NCBI GenBank assembly: GCA_013365365.1
Contig: JABVXU010000001.1
Coordinates: 868,001-932,000, forward strand
Length of the DNA: 64,000 nt
Direction: 5' to 3'
Source of the DNA: Cruorifilaria tuberocauda
Taxonomy: Eukaryota; Nematoda; Chromadorea; Rhabditida; Onchocercidae
Translations under genes and position numbers: made by a program
Shown here: positions 1 to 11,480 of the stretch, piece after piece
How positions within the stretch are numbered: the first letter of the stretch is position 1
Layout: each line of letters begins with the position of its first letter
Notes under the pieces: model-generated
Seen by the model: the letters and a program-made list of their open reading frames with translations, nothing else
What the model was told of the DNA's origin: nothing
Database searches by the model: none

Positions 1-186
1 TGCATCAATGATACATATGTTGTTCGATGCATTATGCCACTTGCTGAATTACAAGGATTCTCTAAAAATATTCGTATTATAACTTCGGGACATGCAAGTA
101 TTCATTTGGAAGTGGGTGGGTATCAAAATATAAGCGAACAAAAACAAAAAGAAATTGCAAGTTCAAGCAGGTTTAGGTATCGTTGA
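1..186 (+). CDS. EF-G-like translational GTPase, C-terminal fragment (mitochondrial EF-G2/GFM2-like)
   Basis: The last 61 codons of a gene that begins left of the window, read in frame 1 and ending in TGA at 184-186. The peptide contains PLAELQGFSKNIR followed by TSGHASIHLEVGGYQ. This is the pattern of domain V at the C-terminus of EF-G-type GTPases (PLxEMxGYSxxLRxxTxGxAxFxxExxxY). The Ser-Gly-His-Ala-Ser stretch and short tail look more like mitochondrial EF-G2 (ribosome recycling) than cytosolic EF-2, but only the end of the protein is visible. EF-G2 acts in mitochondria with the recycling factor to split post-termination ribosomes. No splice site is needed within the segment. The GTPase and switch regions are outside the window, so the exact family member is an inference. 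Confidence 0.6.
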   Translation, partial: CINDTYVVRCIMPLAELQGFSKNIRIITSGHASIHLEVGGYQNISEQKQKEIASSSRFRYR

Positions 187-3100
187 TTAGTTCATGAACT
201 TATTAATACTTGGCAATTAACTATTATGGACTCTTTAGGTTCTGTAAAAAGACTTGTCATTTTTTGAATATTTGGTTACGCTGCTCTATATTTTATTGCT
301 CATTTTCCTTTTGTATTGCAAAAAATTCATGAACTTTAAAATTTAATTGCTAATAAAATTCATTCCGTAAAAAGAACAGTGTGAGACGATGAATATTCAT
401 AATAAAAAGATATTCCATCCCAATTTATGTTGCGACGCACTCTCTGAGCGCTTGTTGTGCCCTCCTAATTGATATGTATGGAAATCAATTAAATTCAAGT
501 TTCATGTTATTTATAAAACTATAATTTATAATAACATTCATATGTGAGTGTCGAGTACGTAATTTTTAGCGTCATCCGATGCAGTGGTTATACATTCTCT
601 TTAGTGTATAATTTTGTTTCACCCTTCTATTTACTTCTATTCTATTTTCAGTTATGTTTCGTATAATTGATTTCAGTAGCAACAGAAAAATGAAAAATTG
701 CAAATTTTTGAAGACTTTTACACTATATAACTAATAAGCTAGATAATTAATAACGTACGAATGGATACTGTCGAATTATGGCACGTTTATTTTAGCTTGA
801 TTCAATTACGGACTGCAACACATAATGGTTTAAAAATATCAATGTTATCTGCGACATATTTAATGAAATTTTTTATAACATTGCATTTAACAATAATGTT
901 TTAAGCACAGAAGCTAAATTATATCATCATAAAGATTGTGTTTAATAGCATAAATTTTTGCTTAGAACTGAATTAATCAATTATGAGCCAGAAATCATCG
1001 TTGTAAAAAAACAATTTGAAGTTGAAGTTTCAATACTTTACATTTGCCTGACAAGAACAGTGCAAATGCCGGTAATTTTTTTTTCGTTTTTATAATTGAG
1101 CTGAGACAATTTCTTATTGATACGTCAGTTGGTCATTTTAATTCCTTTTCAGATTTCGTCAACCTATAAGTGATGTTAATATTTCTTCTCATTCTTGAAC
1201 ACTTTCGTTTTTATATATAATTTTTGCAACACAACTCCAAATATCTTAGCAGCGACTTAGCTCACTTTTTAAAATTCAAAAACCAATTCATATGATGTTA
1301 TTAGGATGGCATGAAATATGTGCTCATTAATATCAAGGTTCGCATAAATAAATATGAAGCCGAGTAGTTTAAAACCTGAATTAAACCCTTCAACGCTATA
1401 GTATTATGAATTTCTTAATGGTTTTTACATTTAACTGGATATTTTTTACACGAAAATATGAATAAATTTATGGAAATTTATTTTTTTCTTCAGAACTTAC
1501 TATAAATATTTTTCGTTCATTGATTTCCCAAATAATTATTATCAAATTATTCATAAACATCTCCAATAAAGCCTTTTGTCGTATTTCCATTTCATTCAAA
1601 AAGTATTTCCATTATTCCATCCTTTAAGTAATAATTATTATCAAACTGATAAATCCACTATTCGAAAAGGATTAAAGAAGAGAAATTTGATAGCGCAAAA
1701 GAACGGATTATTGCGGTATACTGTTTTAAAAATCTCTTCGATAAATATTCTTCATAAATATTTAAATGAAAAAATTTAACTTAATAATAGTTTGTGGCAA
1801 TTTATTCTTTTCTATTAATAATAATAATAATAATAAATCTTCTCCCTGACAACATTTATCTTTAAATAATTAAATGAATTAGCGTTTGCCTTTATCATTT
1901 ATCCTGAAAAACTATCATTAAAGTAAAAATTACCAATTTCTTTTTTTTACATTTATCATTCAATTACAAAATAAGTAATAAATAATATTGAAATTCTTAA
2001 TTTAAAATACGATGCGGACCATCTGCGGATCCATTCGGCAAAATAGAGAATATGAAAGGAATGATCGATCTTGATTTCAATTTCGGAGGATGCAGTCGAC
2101 CGCAATTCATCTCAACCCTTTTAACCTCGGCACACCAGTGATCACCCAGTTATTTCGAGCAATTCACAATTGAACACTACGCAACTTTTTTCTTCTCCCA
2201 CTTTATCCACTTGACTCTAATGTTTCGAAGTGCATTCTATGTACAGATTACCTTGAAAATAGGATCTTTAGATGTATACCACAGTCATTTCAATATTTTG
2301 AGTATTTTTCAATTCGAGAATTTGAAGATTGGACAAAAATCGATTGTTTTCAGGAAGTAGCAGAGGACATTATTGAAGCCAATCGCAATGATTTTTTTCG
2401 AGAAGGCAATTTTTGCTATTAATACGAGTATTCATGTCTTTTAATCTTATTTAATGCCTGTTTGGGTGATATTTGTCGAAAAGAGTGAAGTGGAAAAAAA
2501 GAGTAACATCCGTTAGAGACGATTTTCGAAGCGTTAAGTAAGGGGTGAGCGTGGAAGTTCTTTTACACCTCTCTTTATCCCAAACTATAAAAACTAGTTT
2601 TCTCGATCAGACAAAATACCGGTGGTTGTAATGGATGGCAGTGTTTGGTGTTGTGTGGTATGTAACAATTTCATCTTCATCTTAAGCTTTGGCCAATTTT
2701 TTTGTTGTACATCTAGGCAAGTAACAAAATTTTGATTTAGAGTAAATTTTTTTCATCATTTCCTCTAAGCCTATTTCGAATCGTGCTGGGAAATATTTGT
2801 CGATTAAAATTTCACTCAATTAATTTTACAATAAATAATCTTTTCGAAGTAAAATGAAAAGAATTATTATTAGATGAAATTACCTATGCATGATTATTCT
2901 TAAAGAAAACTTTATCATTGAATCAAGGCGGAATTAGTCACAATACTTTTGCAAGGACTTTGTGAATGATTGATGACATTTATTACACCTTCTGCGAGAA
3001 GACAAGGACATGCGCAGTCACGTGAACAACAATTCTGAAAATAGGGTGGATTTTGAGCTTTGCTTTGAGCTTTGAAATGAATTAATTGTTTTTATCCCTT

Positions 3101-3214
3101 ATCGTTATCATTTTCAAACTGATCAAGTCGAAGTCTGTCGCTATCTGGCGTTATTGTCCTATTTCACATTCCTTCCGAATTATATTAAAAAATTGTGAAC
3201 TTACAGACAATAAA
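187..3214. other. Intergenic, no gene supported
   Basis: About 3 kb of AT-rich sequence between the 3' end of the GTPase gene and the signal-peptide exon at 3215. It holds a short (AAT)n run near 1815-1837. A few ORFs of 60-70 codons are present, such as 1576-1779 and 3086-3268, but they have low-complexity Ile/Asn/Phe composition and no partner exons. An ATG at 2632 with a GT-rich run after it could be an untranslated or upstream exon, but nothing in frame supports it. The last part presumably contains the promoter of the next gene. Confidence 0.5.
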
Positions 3215-6200
3215 ATGAAACATTGGCTGGGACTGTACATTGTTATGGCTATTTACAAGGTAAGCTAATTTTGATTTAAATTTTCCATTTCTCAATATTT
3301 TATCTTATCCATTATTGAATCTTGAAAATAAAGAAAATTTGATTGTTATGAGTAATTAATTTGGTTTTTTAATTTCAATTTTGAGTAATTGCAAGTAATT
3401 TATTTGAACATTTAGATTTCAATGTCGATCGAAATCATTATTAATTATTATTAGGGATGAAGATACTTATTTTTAATTTTATAATTAAATTAAGGTATAA
3501 AATATCATTTAGAGAGAGAGAGAAAAATAACGGTAAGAAATCTCTGTATCTATGCAGAAATCAATCTTCTACCTTAGCTGACCTTCAGATTTAATTATGC
3601 CACACAATCTGTAACATCTTTACTGATCAGCGATCTGTCGCTCTATTAAATATTTACGAAACGTTATCATGATTATTACTGGTGATAATTAAAGATTTTA
3701 GAGATATTTCTGGAAGAAAATTTAATAATTTAAAGTGCATTTCATTTTCCAATCGAAAAAGAACTGTTATACAATTATGACACATGGCCTTTGCGAAGAA
3801 AACTGTTTGTGTATAATAAAAAATGTAATACCAATTTCAATTTCCTTCCGTCTAACACAATTTATATGACTTGAAATATTACCATCATTTTATATTTGAA
3901 ATTTAATAACTTTTGATGAATCTATACAGCATTTAACTGTCAAATGAAAATTCTTATGCAAAAATTGAATATCCCAAAGTTCTGTTTTATTTCAAAAAAT
4001 TTTACACATTTTTCAATTATTTGTATTTTGCAATTCATTAATAAATAATCATTTATAAAAGTTACTGTAGTTGAAAACTCATCTCACTTTTGGGTTGAAA
4101 TGTAATTGGACCGACGGATGAAAGAAATTATAATTTTAAAATTCACAGACATATAAGTTTTTGAAGGTTATATTAAATCAAAATGCTATCATTTTTTATA
4201 TGAATTATTAATCTTAATTTCGCATTCTTAATTAGCTATAACACAATTTTAGCTTTGATTTCTAAAGTGCATAATGCTATTAACTTTTTGATTATTATGT
4301 TCTTTTGATTTATTAGAATTTATTTTTCTAAATCTTAATGAAATTTTAACATAAATTGCTGAGTGAATGATAAAAAGTCGCAGATAGATATCTGTGATAC
4401 AAAGATAACATGCTAAATGGATTTAAAACGAAACATTGAATGCTGATCTTTTTAAATCATCCTTGTATTCTGTGCGTTACTCACGATACAATTCTTGAAA
4501 TTCTTTAAATACTGTCTTCAATTAAAATTAACTGAAAATTATCGCTTGACTGATAAGCTAATTCAGTTATTTGTTATTTTCGGAGATTTGAAAAAGATTA
4601 GAGAAAAAAGGAAAATTATTTGAAAATATGAAATTGTTTTTCAAAGTAATCTATGAATTGGTAGGAATTTGGTTGGTGTCAAAGTTGCTCGTTACCATCT
4701 CTCTTCTCCAGTCATATGCAGTGCATCAAAGATACTGTTTCCAAAAATTATGGTACTTTTGAAAAAGAAATCAGGGAACATAATCGGTCAGTTTCCAATA
4801 CTTTTTCCAGATTAGAAAAATAATACTTGAAAATTTTCTTTGATCCTATATTTCCAATCAATTTGGATAAATAATTAATTATTCATTTGTTAATTTAATT
4901 AAATACAAATGCGAATAATCAAACTGTTTGTAAACTTATACTTCTTAATTTATAAATGATTTTTATGAAACGCCTTAGCGCCAAGTCGGTATTTTTTTAA
5001 AACTTCATGTTTTCTAATTTGTTCAAAGTTTTGTTTAAATCGATAAGTTCTCCAATGATTTCAGGTCCTCGAACTGAAAGTTATAGTTCTTTTGTATTTT
5101 CCAAAATAACAAAATGATTGATTCGGATGAAACAAATTTTTAAAAAATTTTCAATTTTTATGTTATCAAGTTTTTCAAAAGTCATCAATCAAATGATTAA
5201 TTTAACAGTCTTGCAATCAAATCGTGTTTTTCTCAAACAATCGCCGATGGTAACCAGGAGAATCGATGTGTTTTAGCTCTTTCTGATTTGGACAACAAAG
5301 CTTGGGATCGTAATGGTCCGTTGCGAGATTGCTCAATTTGTCGAACGGTTGTTCAAACTTTCTACAAATTTACTTTATCTCTATTTTATGTTTACCTGTG
5401 TGAAAAGTAATTAACTAAAATGATTAATTTTAGTAAAATTTTGAGTGCAATTAAGTAAAAACTCAAAAGTCACGTTTGAAAAATAATGTTTTTCAGTTGG
5501 ATCTTGCAACTTTTCAACAAAGAACAACAAATTTTCTAAATTTCATCAAATTGAGAAATTATAATTGGAAAGTTTTCGAATAATTGAATTTCAACAATCA
5601 ACTGCTTCGCTTCAATTAATTGCAGTTCGCTAATGGTGCAATTAAAGCAATGTTATCGACATCTATTGAAGAACAGAAATGTGTACGCTCTGAGGTTTCC
5701 AAAGCTGTAAAACTGGAAGCAGAATATTGCTTACGAAAGAAGATCAATAATTTTAGTGGCATTCCTGAATTTCCGGATTTCGAAGAAGGTTCATATGCAT
5801 TTAAGGATGAAGTGTAAGTATGTACTACATTTGGATGAAATCCATCTGTTTTTTTGAGTTTTATCAATTTATCAATAAGGAAGTAATAATTGCTAAATTA
5901 TTTCAGAATCAATTCGATCTCAGATCACATTCTAATCCATAGCCGTCTAGCATTCTGCAGTGAACGTAAACCGGAACGTGCGGAAGCCACACGACAATGT
6001 TTGAAGAATCCATTTGATGGATATCTTACAAAACACTGCAATGGTTGAAACTTCAATACTAGTTGAAATTTCAACATTCACAAAATCTTCAGTCAAAAAT
6101 TCTGAATCATTCTTGTTGAAAAACTAATTTTGATAAATAAACATAGAATTGGAAGCTATTGAATTATTCTTTCCCAATTAGTTTTGTTCAGAGAGAGAGG

Positions 6201-8373
6201 TCCGACTTATATCTGATCACCAGAATTTATCAAATATATCAGCCTCACTTATTCAAATCAAATATTTTTCCATATCCTCGCAGCCATTACAGTACAAAGT
6301 TTCTTCCACTAAACAACGCAAATAATGTAATCATTCAAAGTTCAGAATTTTGAATGAATTTAATACAATCTAATGATGTTTTTGCAGTTCTGAAGAGCTG
6401 TGAAAGTCAAGTCGCAGGAAGTTGTCAAGCACAAACTGTACAATTCAAGAAGGCAACTTGCGAATGTGTTGAGAATACTCGGGCGGAACTCAAAAAGCGC
6501 CTCGCTTCAATTGCACAAGCTATCAAAGACGTTTGTTTCATCATTATTCATAATAAATTAATTCATTTGTCAAAATCAAGATTAATAATTTATTGAAAAA
6601 GGTAAATTATCATAGCATGAGCATAAGATTAGTATAATTTTTACATAGAATTAGCTCCATCTTTTTGAGAGATAAATTTATTTGTAATTTTCCATCTCGA
6701 TTTTTCTTAAGCATTAATCAAGCAATAAAATTCTCTGATTGACTCTTTTGGCCAAGAAAAGCACAAAGAGAAGCAAAAGCACAAACAATAAAAGCCTTTC
6801 ATTAAATTATATAATCAAAATACAGAACTTGACGAAATTTAAAAAAAAATAAATTAGCTTGGAGGCCTAATTAGAAAAATATTAATTTAAATTTGAGTAA
6901 CAACTTTATAGTTTTTATTAAAATTTTTATAAAACTAATTTCTTCATTTATGCCTTTAACATTCAAACATACAATTCTTTCTTGTGTCTCTTATTCAGTT
7001 CTTATCACAATTTCTCAAATATTTACAACAGTTACTCGAGAAAGCGATAATCCACATTAGCTTACCTTTTTATGTTAATTTTAGTTGAAAAAAAAGATGT
7101 AAGATTTTGCTAATTAATTTATGACAGTTTTACGTAACAAAGGATAAGTAGAAATATTTACCGTGTTTTCTACAATTGAATCCGTAGATTAATGCTGTCA
7201 TAAATAAATATTTTACAGGAAATCTGAAAGATTAAACTAACTTATTAAACAATCAAATGTCCTGTAATTATTCTCGAACAGCCAAAAAGGATTGTTCTTT
7301 TCTCTCTTCGATACGTTATCACATGCACTGTTCAATTATTTCCTTACTTTCCTTTAATTTAATGGAATATAACATTGGTTCTTGTGCTTTATTGTTTTAT
7401 TCAAGTTTAAGGCGTGGACTTTGATCTTTCCAATAACTTTGCTCGCTAGAAACCTCATTAAATAAGTGGTAAAATAAAGTTTTCCAGGCTATTGACAGTA
7501 ACGATCGTGGTGCAGCATCGATCGGCAGTGGTACTAAAGTGGACCAATGTGTATCAAACATCAAAGTTTTAGTGTTAGTTCAATTTCTTGAGCTCAATAC
7601 TTCAATTTCTTCTTTATCTTTTTAGTTACTATTCTTTGTGTATTTTTATTATACTTTATTATGTAATACCCTCTTGTCTTTTTAACTATACTACCAACAG
7701 AAAGTGCAGAAATATACCATACATTGCCATACATTTTCTTTTAACATTTTGTGAACAATATCTCTTTAAATTTATTTCTGTTCCTAAATTTAATTAGTGA
7801 TGAAGTATTTTCAAACTTGTTGCTTAGTTAGCTTGTTGTTCAAACTCCCCATGATCAATTCCATAACGTTGGAATTCAGCGGAGCGCACGCCAGATGAGA
7901 CATCACTACGTTGCGAAGCATTAACGATTAAATTATCTCGAACTTCTTCTGAATGTATATTTAGGAGGACACCAGTAAACGATTGGATTGAGGTTATCGA
8001 TAAGGCACTAGAGAAATGCTTGAAGAAAAAACCAGCTGGGCAAAATTTGGGCCTCGACTCTCTCATCAATGTCGGTTGTCGAAAGGTTTTGTTTTCAAAA
8101 CTTTTCATTCTTGTACAATTTTTGATTTAAGACTACAAGGGATAGTAGATGAAAGCCTAAACTGAATTTAAAGACATTACTCATAGTGATTGAAATTATT
8201 CGAAGTGTCAAAGTATCCATGATGGATGCTTAAACTTCATTTTAAAGGTAATTGCCGATACCACGGGAACGGCACATACGCAGTTGAAGACAGGATTCGA
8301 TTTCATAAACAATTTGATGGATGCGATGGTAGACCGATCTGGGCGTTTTTGTGGTGGCGTGCACTGTGGATGA
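3215..8373 (+). CDS. Secreted 16-cysteine protein, unrecognised nematode family
   Basis: Seven-exon model: 3215-3259, 5626-5813, 5907-6043, 6388-6530, 7488-7565, about 7885-8085, 8248-8373. All phases close (0,2,1,0,0,0) to give 305 residues ending in TGA. The first exon encodes a signal peptide (MKHWLGLYIVMAIYK...), and a TTACAG acceptor ends 8 bases before its ATG, consistent with SL trans-splicing. The mature chain has 16 cysteines, an even number, and many amphipathic Lys/Glu helices. Cysteines cluster around residues 120-140 (NVLKSCE..., TCEC) and the chain ends CGGVHCG. There is no transmembrane segment after the leader. I do not recognise the family; a secreted nematode-specific protein is the safest description. 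Two donors (GTTTGT at 6531, GTTTTA at 7566) and the acceptor before 7885 are weak, so exons 5 and 6 need transcript support. Intron 1 is 2.4 kb and could hide another exon. Confidence 0.7.
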
Positions 8374-11300
8374 ATTAAAATTTTTATAACTTTGCAAATT
8401 CTATAAAAATTTTTAAAAATTTTACACGTTAAAATGAAGTTCTACTTTACAGATTATTGAAAATTGTTATTTTGTGAATTTCCAAGCTTTCAAAATCATA
8501 TTACTTTGAGTTTTCATTGAACTTTCATCTTCCAAATGTAATTGTTAGTGTGAAATAACAATATTATCTGTAATTGAATTATGATTTTGAAACAATACAT
8601 GGAAATCTTATTGATTTCAGATAATTTGTGACATATAAATCAAAATAATTAATACTACATAATATCTTCGAGTTGTATTGATAACAAATTTTTGCGGTTT
8701 TTATATTCGATGATTGCTTTCATTCATATTTTAAATGTGAAATGAGGACAGGATATGGTGATAAAGGAAGTCAACAAAATTGTTTAATAATATCTGCTAA
8801 TAATTCTAACATATTTCAAATTACCGTAAGTCAATCGAAATTTAAGTAATTTCTTCCTTCTATTTCTCGAGGATAATCAAAATTCTTATATGTTCACGTA
8901 AGAGAGACGAAAAAAGTTTCCAAAAACAGTGAGTTAAGATATTTTTTATCATGAAAATCATTTCAATAATCAAGTTACATACAGTATGTAATAGAAATTA
9001 ATGATCGCGTTGGAAATTAGTGGTTTAGATTGACCAGCCCGGGATAATTATAACCAGGAATAATTTTCTCCTGATATTCATCTAATCAGTATTGAAATTA
9101 ATATTCATTTCAAATTTTATTTTGAATTGCCAATACAAGAGATCATAGCTTACTTCAGTAATCTTCCTTCATTGTCTTCAATAATTTGCGATTCAACAGG
9201 AAAGCATACATTTCATTTCCGGTTTACATACTTCAGTTTTCATCCCAACAAAATGGCCAACTCGTATTGAAACTGATGATAAATGGCACTAACGAGCAAA
9301 GTGCTACCAAATGAGATTTCCGGAATTTCGTTCTTTTAGAATTCGAAATCTATTTCAATACATTTTAGAATCAAAATTTTTCATCAAAATCTTCGAAATT
9401 TATGAGCTCAGTCAGAAATTCTTTGCTATCTCAAATTTCACCTTCAGTCCTTTAGATTTAAACTGAGCAATGTAATTATGTTGAAATGTCACATACAGGG
9501 ATTAATTACATATTAATTATGTGTATCAGAAATGTTTTTGTGCAAATTCAAAATTAAAGTTTTTATCTTAAGGATATATATTGAAATGAACCAATAGCAT
9601 ATCTGTCCATAAATCCGATAATAACAGATGATGTGAATGAAAAATAATGCAAAATAATGATAAAATGCATGCATATAAGATAAAATAATTTGTAATGCTA
9701 TCCATACAAAAACCAAAAAAATCGTAAGTGTATAAATCCAATGATCGCAAATAATACTGCTATAATCAGTGCTTGGCACTGATTATAGCAGTATTATTTG
9801 CGATCAGTAAATTATCATTTACTTTAAACATTCTGACCGTTTGAATTGTTAATTTATGACTTAACAATGTAGTTTCAACATGTAGATACTGCTGATCCAA
9901 TTTCAAGAAGATGATTCTAATCTTTATCTCCAAAAATTTATGTATTATTTACATTTATTATTAATGAACAATATTTTTTGGTATATAACAAACCGCTAAA
10001 AGGCTTTTGAAACACCATTCCTTGCAATATATTAATCTCTTATAAGAACTTCATAATGATATCAGCAATTTAAAATATGTCAATATAAAATCGTTGTGAT
10101 CCAACCGAATCAGTCGATTTCATGTTCAAACAACTTACTGCAAACTTAATACTTACTACAATAATGTCAATTAATTTACAGTACTGTTAATTTTATAATT
10201 TGAAAACCTTCCATATAATGCAAAATGTAACGAATATATTTAGAACAGTTAGTTTCTTGACTATTGATGATTGCAGTACTTCTACTAAATTTCTCTTAAT
10301 CTATGGAATTTTCTGCATAATTAATTTCCTTTACTTTTTATCCATTTTTATAATTGTAGTATGCAACAATTATAGAATATAAAGATACATCTGTTTACTT
10401 TATTACACAAAAGCTTTGCTATTCTTATCAAAAATTTAAGAAGGTAATTAAGAAACACATCATCATAATCTTCTGTATAAAGACTATTAGCAACGATTTT
10501 CTACAATATATATTAGCATTTTGTTCTTGCAAACACTCTTTTTCTTTCAGTCAGATTGATGAGTGAGAAACTGGAAAAGCAAGACATCCAGAAGAGTATT
10601 GAATAACTCTGATGCAATACGTAGATTCAATACCCATTACAAACTCCAATCACCGATCTTAACCAGTTCAGAATGAAAATTGCATGCTTTGCGTATATTC
10701 CATTGTCCCTCCAAAAAATCTAATTTTATATGACAAAAATTGCGTTATACTAGATACGATCATGCCAAATAAAGTCAACATAATGTTAACTACAGCTTTT
10801 AACTTTCAATGGCTAAGATCAATTTACCGGAACAACTATAACTTCAATAATAGATGCAACAACCATGCTTAATAAGAAAAAAGAAAACTAGTTTAGTAAA
10901 TGGCACAAGACAGATAGTACGATAAAACTAGTCCAACCTCTCATTTCTAAAAAAAATTTCCTCAGAAAAAACATTCGCAAATGACCTTCTTTATTTTCGG
11001 TTACAACTTAGAGTGAATTCTGACTAAACTTTAGTAAAAATGCGAACATTTACGAAATATAGTTTCACTCCAAAAGTTAAACACTTTAATAAATTAAAAT
11101 TTATAAAATTTTAATAAGTTAAAAAGTGAGAAATTATCCATTCAAGATTACAGGGTCAACTTACACAAGCAAGGAAGGAAGAAAACCATAGCTTATTTTT
11201 CAATGTGCATAACAACTGTTAATTCAAACAAAACATCTGCATTTTTTTGAGGATTTTCTCAACACACAAAAATTGAAAATGATATTACTAACAAATTTTT

Positions 11301-11480
11301 GAAAAAATATTCAGAAAAGCAATTAAAATTCATAATTTATTAATTCAAATAAATTCGACTTATCACCCAAAAATAATTAAGAAATACTTCAAATAACCAG
11401 ATAGACTCAAAAAACAAAAAGGAATTCTATTCAACAATGACACCTACATATCATACTAATAAAATAAAATTATTAAGAAA
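8374..11480. other. Gene-free intergenic region
   Basis: About 3.1 kb with no convincing exon on either strand. ORFs such as 9513-9779 (-), 10200-10382 (+) and 10684-10872 (+) are AT-driven, lack paired splice sites and have no recognisable sequence. The only structured element is the perfect inverted repeat at 9742-9806, listed separately. The flanking genes converge here: the Cys-rich gene ends at 8373 (+) and CDK5RAP3 ends at 11481 (-). Confidence 0.5.
9742..9806. repeat. Perfect 31-bp inverted repeat with 3-base loop
   Basis: The left arm 9742-9772 (starting TGATCGCAAATAATACTG) is the exact reverse complement of the right arm 9776-9806, separated by TTG. The match stops abruptly at both ends (A against G). 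The hairpin lies in the middle of a gene-free interval. It could be a miniature element, a structured RNA or a fold-back artefact of library construction or assembly. The loop is too short for a usual microRNA precursor. Confidence 0.9.

Noticed and set aside
184..342. Open reading frame continuing in frame past the TGA of the EF-G-like gene, broken only by another TGA before a TAA, as if TGA coded Trp
   Set aside because: The extension has no similarity to EF-G C-termini, which normally end here. One extra TGA-to-TAA stretch of about 50 codons is plausible chance, and all other genes in the window use TGA as stop.
5616..5867. ORF antisense to exon 2 of the Cys-rich gene, and likewise 7824-8108 antisense to exon 6
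   Set aside because: Shadow frames of real exons; the plus-strand exons have leader, phases and cysteine pattern.
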